DNA of 64,000 nt from Seohaeicola saemankumensis (GTDB lineage: Bacteria > Pseudomonadota > Alphaproteobacteria > Rhodobacterales > Rhodobacteraceae): positions 558,001 through 622,000 of the forward strand of contig NZ_JBHTKR010000001.1 of NCBI RefSeq assembly GCF_042678485.1. The letters are read 5' to 3'. Both the position numbers and the translations under genes were made by a program. Positions 34,351 to 43,353 of this stretch are shown here, piece after piece (position 1 is the first letter of the stretch; each line of letters opens with the position of its first letter). The notes beneath the pieces are model-generated. The model was not told the DNA's origin, searched no databases, and saw only the letters and a list, made by a program, of their open reading frames with translations.

Positions 34351-36336
34351 ATGGCTGACCTACGCAAGATCATCATCGACGGGCATGAAGTCGAAGTCGA
34401 GGGCGCGCTGACCCTGATCCAGGCCTGTGAACAGGCCGGGGTCGAGGTGCCGCGCTTCTGCTATCACGAACGGCTGTCAATCGCGGGCAACTGCCGGATG
34501 TGTCTTGTCGAGGTCGTGGGTGGCCCGCCCAAGCCCGCCGCGTCTTGCGCGATGCAGGTGCGCGATCTGCGCCCCGGCCCGGAAGGCCAGCCGCCCGTGG
34601 TCAAGACCAACAGCCCGATGGTCAAGAAGGCGCGCGAAGGCGTGATGGAATTCCTGCTGATCAACCATCCGCTAGATTGCCCGATCTGTGACCAGGGCGG
34701 CGAATGCGACCTGCAGGATCAGGCGATGGCTTACGGCGTCGATTTCAGCCGTTACCGCGAACCCAAGCGCGCGGCCGAGGATCTGAACCTGGGCCCGCTT
34801 GTCGAAACCCATATGACGCGCTGCATCTCCTGCACGCGCTGCGTGCGCTTCACCACCGAGGTGGCGGGCATCACCCAGATGGGCCAGACCGGCCGCGGCG
34901 AGGATAGCGAGATCACCTCGTACCTGGGTGAAACGCTGGACAGCAACCTTCAGGGCAACATCATCGACCTGTGCCCGGTGGGCGCGCTGGTGTCCAAGCC
35001 CTATGCCTTCACGGCACGTCCGTGGGAACTGACCAAGACCGAAAGCATCGACGTGATGGATGCGCTGGGGTCGAACATCCGCGTGGATACCAAGGGGCGC
35101 GAAGTGATGCGCTTTTTGCCGCGCAACCATGACGGCGTGAACGAGGAATGGATTTCCGACAAGACCCGCTTTGTCTGGGACGGCCTGCGCCGTCAGCGTC
35201 TGGACACCCCCTATATCCGCGAGAACGGCAAACTGCGCCGCGCGGGCTGGGACGAGGCGCTGCGCGCCGCCGCCGCCGCGATGAAGGGCAAGAAACTGGC
35301 CGGCCTGGTGGGCGATCTTGTGCCGGTTGAGGCCGCGTTCGCCCTGAAGTCCCTGATCGAGGGGCAGAGCGGCCATGTCGAGGCCCGCACCGATGGCGCG
35401 CGTCTGCCGGTCGGGAACCGTTCCGCCTATGTCGGTAATGTCGCCATCGAAGATCTGGATACCGCAACGGACATTCTGATCGTGGGCTCCAACCCGCGTG
35501 ACGAGGCGCCGGTGCTGAACGCGCGTATCCGCAAGGCATGGACACGCGGCGCAAACGTGGCCGTGGTGGGCGAGGCGGTCGATCTGACCTATCCCTATAC
35601 GCATCTGGGCACGGACCGTGCTGCGCTGGCCGGGGTCAAGGTGCCCGAGGGTGCCATCGTCATCGTCGGCCAGGGCGCCCTGCGCGAGGCCGATGGCGAG
35701 GCTGTTCTGGCCGCCTGCATGGCGCTGTCGGGCCGGATGCTGGTGCTGCACACGGCGGCTGCCCGCGTTGGCGCGATGGATGTGGGCGCCGTCACCGAAG
35801 GCGGCATGGCCGCCGCCATCGACGGGGCCGAGGTGATTTATAACCTGGGCGCCGATGAGGTCGAGATCGCGCCGGGTGCCTTCGTGATCTATCAGGGCAG
35901 CCATGGCGACCGTGGCGCGCACCGGGCCGACATCATCCTGCCGGGGGCCGCCTATACCGAAGAAAACGGGTTGTTCGTGAACACCGAAGGGCGGCCGCAA
36001 CTGGCGCTGCGCGCCGGTTTCGCACCGGGCGAGGCCAAGGAAAACTGGGCGATCCTGCGGGCGCTGTCGGCGGAACTGGGTGCCACGCTGCCCTTCGACA
36101 GCCTGGCGCAGCTGCGCCGCGCGATGGTGGCCTTGCACCCGCATCTGGGCGAGGTGGACGCGCTGGCCGACAATGGCTGGACCCCGCTGCCCGCCGCACC
36201 GCTGGGCAAGGCCGATTTCCGCAACGCGATTACGGATTTCTACCTGACGAACCCGATCGCACGGGCCAGCCAGCTGATGGCGGAGCTGAGCGCCGGGGCG
36301 AAGGCACGGCAGCAAAAGGCGATGGCGGCCGAGTGA
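34351..36336 (+). CDS. nuoG: NADH-quinone oxidoreductase subunit G
   Basis: A 661-residue 75-kDa subunit. Near the N-terminus, RFCYHE, AGNCRMC and later Cys form the [2Fe-2S] site; HPLDCPICDQGGECDLQD gives the His/Cys cluster N5; CISCTRCVRF with LCPVGAL gives N4. The remainder is a degenerate molybdopterin-oxidoreductase-like domain without cofactor ligands, as expected. No extra N7-type cluster motif stands out. It carries electrons between NuoF and NuoI. Confidence 0.96.
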   Translation: MADLRKIIIDGHEVEVEGALTLIQACEQAGVEVPRFCYHERLSIAGNCRMCLVEVVGGPPKPAASCAMQVRDLRPGPEGQPPVVKTNSPMVKKAREGVMEFLLINHPLDCPICDQGGECDLQDQAMAYGVDFSRYREPKRAAEDLNLGPLVETHMTRCISCTRCVRFTTEVAGITQMGQTGRGEDSEITSYLGETLDSNLQGNIIDLCPVGALVSKPYAFTARPWELTKTESIDVMDALGSNIRVDTKGREVMRFLPRNHDGVNEEWISDKTRFVWDGLRRQRLDTPYIRENGKLRRAGWDEALRAAAAAMKGKKLAGLVGDLVPVEAAFALKSLIEGQSGHVEARTDGARLPVGNRSAYVGNVAIEDLDTATDILIVGSNPRDEAPVLNARIRKAWTRGANVAVVGEAVDLTYPYTHLGTDRAALAGVKVPEGAIVIVGQGALREADGEAVLAACMALSGRMLVLHTAAARVGAMDVGAVTEGGMAAAIDGAEVIYNLGADEVEIAPGAFVIYQGSHGDRGAHRADIILPGAAYTEENGLFVNTEGRPQLALRAGFAPGEAKENWAILRALSAELGATLPFDSLAQLRRAMVALHPHLGEVDALADNGWTPLPAAPLGKADFRNAITDFYLTNPIARASQLMAELSAGAKARQQKAMAAE

Positions 36337-36737
36337 TGAAACCGCAGGCGATCATATCCCCTCTTGCGCTGATGGGGGCGGGCGTGCTGGCCGGGTGCAT
36401 GGATACCGCACCCGATGTCACGCGTTTCGCACCCGTCTACGAGGGCGTCGAGACGCGCCTGCTGGACGGGGATCTGGTGCGGTTCCGGGTGGCGATGCGC
36501 GGTGCGCGCGGCAATGACGATGTGGCCGCCTATGCCGAATGCGCGGCCGCGCAATATGCGCTGATCCGAGACTTCGGATTTGCACGGCATTTGCGAACGA
36601 ATGTGACGGAACAGGGTGGCCTTTGGCGCGGGGATGCGGTTTACACCATCTCGGCTCAGCTGCCCCGCGGCATGCAGACCATCGACGCCGAAGTCGTTGT
36701 GGCGCATTGCGCGGAAAACGGAATACCGACGGTGTGA
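36336..36737 (+). CDS. Predicted lipoprotein between nuoG and nuoH
   Basis: A 133-residue protein starting on the last base of the nuoG stop. The signal sequence ends in GVLAGC (lipobox Cys 21). The mature domain has LLDGDLVRFRVAMRGA, an AYAECAAAQYALIRDFGF helix and a C-terminal VVVAHCAENG, giving a likely disulphide. Third lipoprotein of the operon; it is similar in plan to the one after nuoF but too diverged for me to call them homologous. Unknown function. Confidence 0.75.
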   Translation: MKPQAIISPLALMGAGVLAGCMDTAPDVTRFAPVYEGVETRLLDGDLVRFRVAMRGARGNDDVAAYAECAAAQYALIRDFGFARHLRTNVTEQGGLWRGDAVYTISAQLPRGMQTIDAEVVVAHCAENGIPTV

Positions 36738-36743
36738 GGACCA

Positions 36744-37781
36744 ATGGCTGACTTCTTTACAACCCCGCTTGGGATCGCAGTTCTTCTGGTGGCGCAATCG
36801 CTTGCGGTGGTGGCCTTCGTGATGATCAGCCTTCTGTTCCTGGTCTATGGCGACCGCAAGATCTGGGCCGCGGTCCAGATGCGGCGCGGGCCGAACGTGG
36901 TGGGGGTCTTCGGCCTGCTGCAGACCGTGGCCGATGCGCTGAAATACGTGGTCAAGGAAGTGGTCGTGCCGGCGGGTGCCGACAAGACCGTCTTCATGCT
37001 GGCGCCGCTGACCAGTTTCGTGCTGGCGATGATCGCCTGGGCGGTGATCCCCTTCAACGAAGGCTGGGTGCTGTCGGATATCAACGTGGCCATCCTCTAT
37101 GTCTTCGCGGTCTCCTCGCTCGAGGTTTACGGCGTGATCATGGGGGGCTGGGCGTCGAACTCGAAATACCCGTTCCTGGGGTCCTTGCGCTCGGCCGCGC
37201 AGATGATCTCTTACGAGGTGTCGATCGGCCTGATCATCATCGGGATCATCATCTCGACCGGGTCGATGAACTTCAGCGATATCGTGCGCGCGCAGGATGG
37301 CAATTACGGCTTTTTCAGCTGGTACTGGCTGCCGCATTTCCCGATGGTCTTTTTGTTCTTCATCTCGGCACTGGCGGAAACGAACCGGCCCCCCTTTGAC
37401 CTGCCGGAAGCTGAATCCGAACTGGTGGCGGGGTATCAGGTCGAATATTCATCGACCCCGTTCCTGCTGTTCATGGCGGGGGAATATATCGCGATCTTCC
37501 TGATGTGCGCGCTGATGAGCCTGCTGTTCTTCGGCGGCTGGCTGTCGCCGATCCCCGGCCTGCCGGACGGTCCGCTGTGGATGGTGGGCAAGATGGCTTT
37601 CTTCTTCTTCATCTTCGCGATGGTGAAGGCGATCACCCCGCGCTACCGCTATGACCAGTTGATGCGGATCGGCTGGAAGGTGTTCCTGCCGATGTCCCTG
37701 GCCTGGGTGGTCATCGTGGCATTCCTTGCGAAATTCGAACTCTTTGGCGGTGCCTATGCCCGCTGGGCGATTGGAGGCTGA
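36744..37781 (+). CDS. nuoH: NADH-quinone oxidoreductase subunit H
   Basis: A 345-residue membrane subunit with about eight transmembrane helices that joins the peripheral arm to the membrane arm. ADALKYVVKE, the acidic E-rich loop AETNRPPFDLPEAESELVAGYQ and the KxxxPR(Y/F)RYDQLM segment are family signatures. It starts six bases after the lipoprotein stop. Confidence 0.97.
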   Translation: MADFFTTPLGIAVLLVAQSLAVVAFVMISLLFLVYGDRKIWAAVQMRRGPNVVGVFGLLQTVADALKYVVKEVVVPAGADKTVFMLAPLTSFVLAMIAWAVIPFNEGWVLSDINVAILYVFAVSSLEVYGVIMGGWASNSKYPFLGSLRSAAQMISYEVSIGLIIIGIIISTGSMNFSDIVRAQDGNYGFFSWYWLPHFPMVFLFFISALAETNRPPFDLPEAESELVAGYQVEYSSTPFLLFMAGEYIAIFLMCALMSLLFFGGWLSPIPGLPDGPLWMVGKMAFFFFIFAMVKAITPRYRYDQLMRIGWKVFLPMSLAWVVIVAFLAKFELFGGAYARWAIGG

Positions 37782-37782
37782 C

Positions 37783-38277
37783 ATGACGCAGATCGACTAC
37801 GGACGCGCGGCGGGCTATTTCCTGCTGTCGGACTTCGCGAAGGGCTTCAAGCTGGGGTTGAAGTATTTCTTCGCGCCCAAGGCCACGCTGAACTATCCGC
37901 ATGAAAAGGGCCCGCTGTCCCCCCGTTTCCGGGGCGAGCACGCGCTGCGCCGCTACCCCAACGGCGAGGAACGCTGCATCGCCTGCAAGCTCTGCGAGGC
38001 TGTGTGCCCCGCGCAGGCGATCACCATCGACGCCGAGCCGCGCGCCGACGGCAGCCGCCGCACCACGCGCTATGACATCGACATGACCAAATGCATCTAC
38101 TGCGGTTTCTGCCAGGAAGCCTGCCCTGTGGATGCCATCGTGGAAGGCCCGAATTTCGAATTCGCCACCGAAACCCGCGAGGAGCTGTTCTACGACAAGG
38201 CCAAGCTTCTGGAGAACGGCGACCGCTGGGAGGCCGAGATTGCCCGCAACCTCGAACTGGATGCGCCCTACAGATGA
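37783..38277 (+). CDS. nuoI: NADH-quinone oxidoreductase subunit I
   Basis: A 164-residue ferredoxin-like subunit with two [4Fe-4S] motifs, CIACKLCEAVCP and CIYCGFCQEACP (clusters N6a and N6b). ATG 37783 follows TTGGAGG and lies directly after the nuoH stop. Its last base overlaps the next start. Confidence 0.97.
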   Translation: MTQIDYGRAAGYFLLSDFAKGFKLGLKYFFAPKATLNYPHEKGPLSPRFRGEHALRRYPNGEERCIACKLCEAVCPAQAITIDAEPRADGSRRTTRYDIDMTKCIYCGFCQEACPVDAIVEGPNFEFATETREELFYDKAKLLENGDRWEAEIARNLELDAPYR

Positions 38278-38681
38278 CCGATGCAAAAACCCCATTCGAA
38301 CTGATGATGGCCCAGGCCCAGGAAATGGTGAAAGCCATGAACCCGGCGCTGAGTTCCTTTGACCCCAAGGGGTTCGAGAAGATGTGGCCGACCATGCCCA
38401 AGGAAGCCATGGAAATGTGGTTCGGCAAGGGCATCAGCAAGGACGGGCTGGACGCCAAAACACGGCTGCTGCTCACGCTGGCCGGGTTGACCATGCAGGG
38501 CGCGCAAAGCGACACCGCCCTGCGCCAGACCGTGCGCCACGCGCTTGAGGCTGGCGCCACCAAGGATGAAATCGCCGAGACCATCGCCCAGATGTCGATG
38601 TTCGCCGGTATCCCCTCCATGACCCGCGCGATGGAACTGGCGCGGCAGGTCCTGGACGAGACGGAGGATGACAAGTCATGA
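38274..38681 (+). CDS. Carboxymuconolactone decarboxylase-like protein without cysteines, between nuoI and nuoJ
   Basis: A 135-residue helical protein. The second half (KTRLLLTLAGLTMQGAQSD, then ALEAGATKDEIAETIAQMS and FAGIPSMTRAMELA) is the AhpD/CMD fold. It has no Cys at all, so the CxxC peroxidase chemistry of AhpD is impossible; the His pair of the decarboxylase type also seems absent. The N-terminus is Met-rich and amphipathic. It overlaps nuoI by four bases and nuoJ by four bases, the tightest packing in the operon, so it is surely co-expressed. A structural or assembly role is my guess. Confidence 0.82.
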   Translation: MTDAKTPFELMMAQAQEMVKAMNPALSSFDPKGFEKMWPTMPKEAMEMWFGKGISKDGLDAKTRLLLTLAGLTMQGAQSDTALRQTVRHALEAGATKDEIAETIAQMSMFAGIPSMTRAMELARQVLDETEDDKS

Positions 38682-39286
38682 CCATGATCGCCTTTGCCTT
38701 CTATCTGTTCGCGCTCTGCGCGCTGGCGGGGGGACTGTTCACCGTCATCAGCCGCAACCCGGTGCATTCGGTGCTCTGGCTGATCCTGACCTTCCTGTCG
38801 GCGGCGGGTCTGTTCGTGCTGCTGGGCGCGGAATTCGTGGCGATGCTGCTGGTGATCGTCTACGTGGGCGCGGTCGCGGTGCTGTTCCTGTTCGTCGTCA
38901 TGATGCTGGACGTGGATTTCGCCGAACTCAAGGCCGAGATGGCGCGCTACATGCCGCTGGCGCTGCTGATCGGCGTCGTGCTTCTGATGCAATTGTCGCT
39001 GGCCTTCGGCGTCTGGCAGTCCTCGGACGGGGCGATGGCGGCGCGCGATGCGGTGATCCCCACGGATGTGACCAATACGGCCGCACTTGGGCTGCTGCTC
39101 TATGACAAGTATTTCCTGCTGTTCCAGCTGTCGGGTCTGATCCTGCTGGTCGCCATGATCGGCGCGATCGTCCTGACCCTGCGGCATCGCAAGGACATCA
39201 AGCGCCAGGACGTGCTGGCGCAGATGTGGCGCGATCCGGCCAAGGCGATGGAACTGAAGGACGTGAAACCGGGGCAGGGTCTGTAA
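38678..39286 (+). CDS. nuoJ: NADH-quinone oxidoreductase subunit J
   Basis: A 202-residue membrane subunit with five transmembrane helices. HSVLWLILTFLSAAGLFVLLGAEF and YVGAVAVLFLFVVMMLD, with the helix that carries the pi-bulge, are typical. The start overlaps the preceding stop (ATGA). A small hairpin (GCCGGG...CCCGGC, 39325-39343) lies in the 80-base gap before nuoK. Confidence 0.96.
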   Translation: MTMIAFAFYLFALCALAGGLFTVISRNPVHSVLWLILTFLSAAGLFVLLGAEFVAMLLVIVYVGAVAVLFLFVVMMLDVDFAELKAEMARYMPLALLIGVVLLMQLSLAFGVWQSSDGAMAARDAVIPTDVTNTAALGLLLYDKYFLLFQLSGLILLVAMIGAIVLTLRHRKDIKRQDVLAQMWRDPAKAMELKDVKPGQGL

Positions 39287-39366
39287 GGGCCCCCCCGACC
39301 GCCCGTCTTGGGCAAACGATACATGCCGGGTGCAAGGCCCGGCCACATGAAGAACCGAGGGACGAC

Positions 39367-39672
39367 ATGATTGGCTTGGAACATTACCTGACGGTGGCGG
39401 CGGCGCTGTTCGTCATAGGGATCTTTGGTCTCTTCCTGAACCGGAAGAACGTGATCATCCTGCTGATGTCGATCGAGCTGATCCTGCTGTCGGTGAACAT
39501 CAACCTGGTCGCCTTTTCCAGTTTCCTGGGCGATCTGGTGGGGCAGGTCTTTACCCTCTTCGTGCTGACCGTGGCCGCCGCCGAGGCGGCGATCGGCCTT
39601 GCGATCCTTGTGTGTTTCTTCCGGAACCGCGGCACGATCGCCGTGGAAGACGCCAACGTGATGAAGGGCTGA
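39367..39672 (+). CDS. nuoK: NADH-quinone oxidoreductase subunit K
   Basis: A 101-residue three-helix membrane subunit of standard length. The two membrane Glu expected for proton transfer are in MSIELILLSVN and TVAAAEAAIGLAI. A longer frame starting at 39226 overlaps nuoJ and is rejected. nuoL begins four bases later. Confidence 0.96.
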   Translation: MIGLEHYLTVAAALFVIGIFGLFLNRKNVIILLMSIELILLSVNINLVAFSSFLGDLVGQVFTLFVLTVAAAEAAIGLAILVCFFRNRGTIAVEDANVMKG

Positions 39673-39676
39673 GACC

Positions 39677-41797
39677 ATGGCAACGATCATCCTTTTCGCG
39701 CCCCTGATCGGGGCCCTGATCGCGGGTTTCGGCTGGCGGATCATCGGCGAGACGGCAGCCATGTGGGTCACCACGGGCCTGCTGTTCCTGGCGGCGCTGC
39801 TGTCCTGGATCGTGTTCCTGACCTTCGACGGCGTCACCACGCAGGTCGAGATCCTGCGCTGGGTCGAAAGCGGCAGCCTGAGTACCGATTGGGCAATCCG
39901 TCTGGACCGTCTGACCGCGATCATGCTGATCGTGATCACGACCGTGTCGGCCCTCGTGCATCTTTATTCCTTTGGCTACATGGATCACGATCCGCAGTGG
40001 AAAGACGGTGAAAGCTACAAGCCGCGCTTCTTTGCCTACCTGTCCTTCTTCACCTTCGCGATGCTGATGCTGGTGACGGCGGACAACCTGTTGCAGATGT
40101 TCTTCGGCTGGGAAGGTGTGGGTGTCGCATCCTATCTGCTGATCGGGTTCTACTATCGCAAACCATCGGCCAATGCGGCCGCGATCAAGGCTTTCGTGGT
40201 CAACCGGGTGGGTGATTTCGGCTTTCTGCTGGGCATTTTCGCGCTGTTCTACCTGACGGATTCGATCCGCTTCGACGATATCTTCACCATGGGGCCGCAG
40301 CTGGCCGAAACGCAGCTGTCTTTCCTGTGGACCGAATGGAATGCCGCCAACCTGATCGCCTTCCTGCTGTTCATCGGCGCGATGGGGAAATCGGCGCAGC
40401 TCTTCCTGCACACATGGCTGCCCGACGCGATGGAAGGCCCGACGCCCGTGTCGGCGCTGATCCATGCCGCAACCATGGTGACCGCGGGCGTTTTCCTGGT
40501 CTGCCGCATGTCGCCGATCATGGAATATGCGCCCGAGGCGATGATGTTCGTGACCTTCGTGGGCGCGACCACCGCATTCTTCGCGGCGACCGTGGGCCTT
40601 GTGCAGAACGACATCAAGCGCGTGATCGCCTATTCGACCTGTTCGCAGCTGGGCTACATGTTCGTGGCCGCCGGTGTGGGCGTCTATTCGGTGGCGATGT
40701 TCCACCTCTTTACCCACGCCTTCTTCAAGGCGATGCTGTTTCTTGGCGCGGGCTCGGTCATCCATGCGATGCATCACGAGCAGGACATGCGTAACTACGG
40801 CGCGCTGCGCAAGAAGATCCCCTATACCTTCTGGGCGATGATGATCGGTACGCTGGCCATCACCGGCGTCGGCATCCCGATGACCTATATCGGCTTTGCG
40901 GGCTTCTTCTCGAAGGATGCGGTCGTGGAAAGCGCCTATGCGGCGACGGCGGGGGGCTATGCCTACTGGATGCTGGTCATCGCGGCGCTTTTCACCAGTT
41001 TCTACAGCTGGCGCCTGATGTTCCTGACCTTCTACGGCGAGGCGCGCGGCGACAAGCACACCCATGATCACGCCCATGAAAGCCCCAAGGTCATGCTGAT
41101 CCCGCTGGGCGTTCTGGCGCTGGGTGCGGTCTTCTCGGGCGTGGTCTGGTACAACAGCTTCTTCGGTCATACCGACACGGTGGGCAAATTCTTCGGCGTG
41201 CCCTATGCCGAGGCGGGCGCCCATGGCGCAGAGGCCGGACATGGCGACGCCAAGGCCGACGATCATGCCGCAGCCCCCAAGGATGACGGCCATGGCGCGG
41301 CCAAGGCCGAAGGCGACCATCACTATGTCTTCACCGGCGCACCGGGCGAGGGGGCGATTCACCAGGCCCCCGGCAACACCGTGCTGAACGACGCGCATGA
41401 GGTGCCGAAATGGGTCAAGTTCAGCCCCTTCGTGGTCATGATCATCGGCTTCCTGACGGCCTTCTGGTTCTACATCGTGAACCCGGAACTGCCGCGCAAA
41501 CTGGCCGAGGTGCAGCGCCCGCTGTATCTGTTCCTGCTGAACAAGTGGTATTTCGATGAAATCTACGACGCGATCTTCGTGCGCCCCGCGCGGCTCATCG
41601 GCGCGTTCTTCTGGAAACGCGGCGATGGCGATGTGATCGACGGGTCGATCAATGGCGTGGCCATGGGCGTGATCCCGATGCTGACCCGTTTCGCGGGCCG
41701 TGCACAGTCCGGATACATCTTCACCTATGCCTTTGCGATGGTGGTCGGGATCGTGGTCCTGATCACGTGGATGACGCTCACCGGAGGGGCGGAATAA
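39677..41797 (+). CDS. nuoL: NADH-quinone oxidoreductase subunit L, with His-rich insert
   Basis: A 706-residue antiporter-like proton-pumping subunit. GWEGVGVASYLLIGFYY and the HTWLPDAMEGPTPVSALIHAATMV segment are the channel core; the C-terminal lateral helix lies after residue 560. Between about residues 458 and 560 (roughly 41050-41360) there is a loop with many His, Asp and Glu (THDHAHE, AHGAEAGHGD, DDHAAAPKDDGHG, GDHH). This lies before the lateral helix and could bind metal; its effect is unknown. The stop overlaps the nuoM start by one base. Confidence 0.95.
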   Translation: MATIILFAPLIGALIAGFGWRIIGETAAMWVTTGLLFLAALLSWIVFLTFDGVTTQVEILRWVESGSLSTDWAIRLDRLTAIMLIVITTVSALVHLYSFGYMDHDPQWKDGESYKPRFFAYLSFFTFAMLMLVTADNLLQMFFGWEGVGVASYLLIGFYYRKPSANAAAIKAFVVNRVGDFGFLLGIFALFYLTDSIRFDDIFTMGPQLAETQLSFLWTEWNAANLIAFLLFIGAMGKSAQLFLHTWLPDAMEGPTPVSALIHAATMVTAGVFLVCRMSPIMEYAPEAMMFVTFVGATTAFFAATVGLVQNDIKRVIAYSTCSQLGYMFVAAGVGVYSVAMFHLFTHAFFKAMLFLGAGSVIHAMHHEQDMRNYGALRKKIPYTFWAMMIGTLAITGVGIPMTYIGFAGFFSKDAVVESAYAATAGGYAYWMLVIAALFTSFYSWRLMFLTFYGEARGDKHTHDHAHESPKVMLIPLGVLALGAVFSGVVWYNSFFGHTDTVGKFFGVPYAEAGAHGAEAGHGDAKADDHAAAPKDDGHGAAKAEGDHHYVFTGAPGEGAIHQAPGNTVLNDAHEVPKWVKFSPFVVMIIGFLTAFWFYIVNPELPRKLAEVQRPLYLFLLNKWYFDEIYDAIFVRPARLIGAFFWKRGDGDVIDGSINGVAMGVIPMLTRFAGRAQSGYIFTYAFAMVVGIVVLITWMTLTGGAE

Positions 41798-43338
41798 TGG
41801 ATAACCTTCTTTCCATCGTCACCTTCATTCCGGCGCTGGCGGCCCTGATCCTGATCGTGTTCCTGCGCGGCGAGGAAGAGGCGGCAAATCGCAACGCCAA
41901 ATGGCTGGCGCTGATCGCGACCTCGGTCACATTCCTGGTGTCCTTGTTCATCCTGTTCCAGTTCGACCCCGCCAACACCGGCTTTCAGTTCGTGGAAGAG
42001 CGGACCTGGATCATGGGGCTGACCTACAAGATGGGGATCGACGGGATCAGCATTCTTTTCGTGATGCTGACCACCTTCATGATGCCGCTGGTCATCGCCG
42101 CATCCTGGGATGTGAACACCCGCGTCAAGGAATACATGATCGCCTTCCTGCTGCTGGAAACGCTGATGCTGGGCGTGTTCATGGCGCTGGACCTGGTGCT
42201 GTTCTACCTGTTCTTCGAGGCCGGTCTGATCCCGATGTTCCTGATCATCGGGATCTGGGGCGGCAAGGCGCGGATCTACGCCAGCTTCAAGTTCTTCCTT
42301 TATACCTTCCTGGGCTCGGTGCTGATGCTGGTGGCCATGGTGGCGATGTATTCGGATGCCGGCACCACCGACATTCCGGCCCTGATGCGCCATACATTCG
42401 GCTCGGAAAGCTTCAGCATTCTGGGTGTGCATGTGGTGGGCGGCCTGCAGACGCTGCTGTTCCTGGCCTTCTTTGCCAGCTTTGCCGTCAAGATGCCGAT
42501 GTGGCCCGTGCATACCTGGCTGCCTGACGCGCATGTTCAGGCCCCGACCGCCGGTTCGGTGGTTCTGGCGGCGATCCTTCTGAAGATGGGCGGCTACGGC
42601 TTTTTGCGCTTCAGCCTGCCGATGTTCCCTGTGGGGTCCGAGGTGATGACGCCGCTGGTCCTGTGGATGTCGGCCATCGCCATCGTCTATACCTCCCTGG
42701 TCGCGCTGGTGCAGGAAGACATGAAGAAGCTGATCGCCTATTCCTCCGTGGCGCACATGGGGTACGTGACCATGGGCATCTTTGCCGCCAACCAGCAGGG
42801 GATCGACGGCGCGATCTTCCAGATGATCAGCCACGGCTTCATCTCGGGGGCGCTGTTTCTGTGCGTGGGCGTGATCTATGACCGCATGCATACGCGCGAC
42901 ATCGACGCTTACGGCGGTCTGGTGAACCGGATGCCGGCCTATGCGCTGATCTTCATGTTCTTCACCATGGCCAATGTGGGCCTGCCGGGCACCTCGGGCT
43001 TCGTGGGCGAATTCCTGACGCTGGTCGGCATCTTCCAGGTCAATACCTGGGTAGCGCTGGTGGCCTGTTCGGGCGTGATCCTGTCGGCCGCCTATGCGCT
43101 GTGGCTCTATCGCCGGGTGGTGCTGGGCGATCTGATCAAGGAAAGCCTTCGCACGATCAGCGACATGACCCGCCGCGAAAAGGCGATCTTTGCGCCGCTG
43201 GTGGTGATGACCCTGCTGCTGGGTGTCTACCCGGCGCTGGTGACCGATATCATCGGCCCCTCGGTCGAGGCGCTGATTGCCGATTATGACCTTGCCCGCG
43301 CGGAAGGATCGACCCTTCCCATGCTGGCGCAGAACTGA
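41797..43338 (+). CDS. nuoM: NADH-quinone oxidoreductase subunit M
   Basis: A 513-residue antiporter-like membrane subunit with about fourteen helices. FFEAGLIPMFLIIGIWG (channel Glu), MPMWPVHTWLPDAHVQAPTAG and KKLIAYSSVAHMG are the expected motifs. ATG 41797 shares its first base with the nuoL stop; an earlier frame start inside nuoL is rejected. Confidence 0.97.
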   Translation: MDNLLSIVTFIPALAALILIVFLRGEEEAANRNAKWLALIATSVTFLVSLFILFQFDPANTGFQFVEERTWIMGLTYKMGIDGISILFVMLTTFMMPLVIAASWDVNTRVKEYMIAFLLLETLMLGVFMALDLVLFYLFFEAGLIPMFLIIGIWGGKARIYASFKFFLYTFLGSVLMLVAMVAMYSDAGTTDIPALMRHTFGSESFSILGVHVVGGLQTLLFLAFFASFAVKMPMWPVHTWLPDAHVQAPTAGSVVLAAILLKMGGYGFLRFSLPMFPVGSEVMTPLVLWMSAIAIVYTSLVALVQEDMKKLIAYSSVAHMGYVTMGIFAANQQGIDGAIFQMISHGFISGALFLCVGVIYDRMHTRDIDAYGGLVNRMPAYALIFMFFTMANVGLPGTSGFVGEFLTLVGIFQVNTWVALVACSGVILSAAYALWLYRRVVLGDLIKESLRTISDMTRREKAIFAPLVVMTLLLGVYPALVTDIIGPSVEALIADYDLARAEGSTLPMLAQN

Positions 43339-43353
43339 ACGGAGCGCTGAGAG

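Noticed and set aside
39325..39343. Hairpin GCCGGG...CCCGGC as a terminator between nuoJ and nuoK
   Set aside because: No T tract follows and the operon must continue to nuoN; at most a minor mRNA structure.
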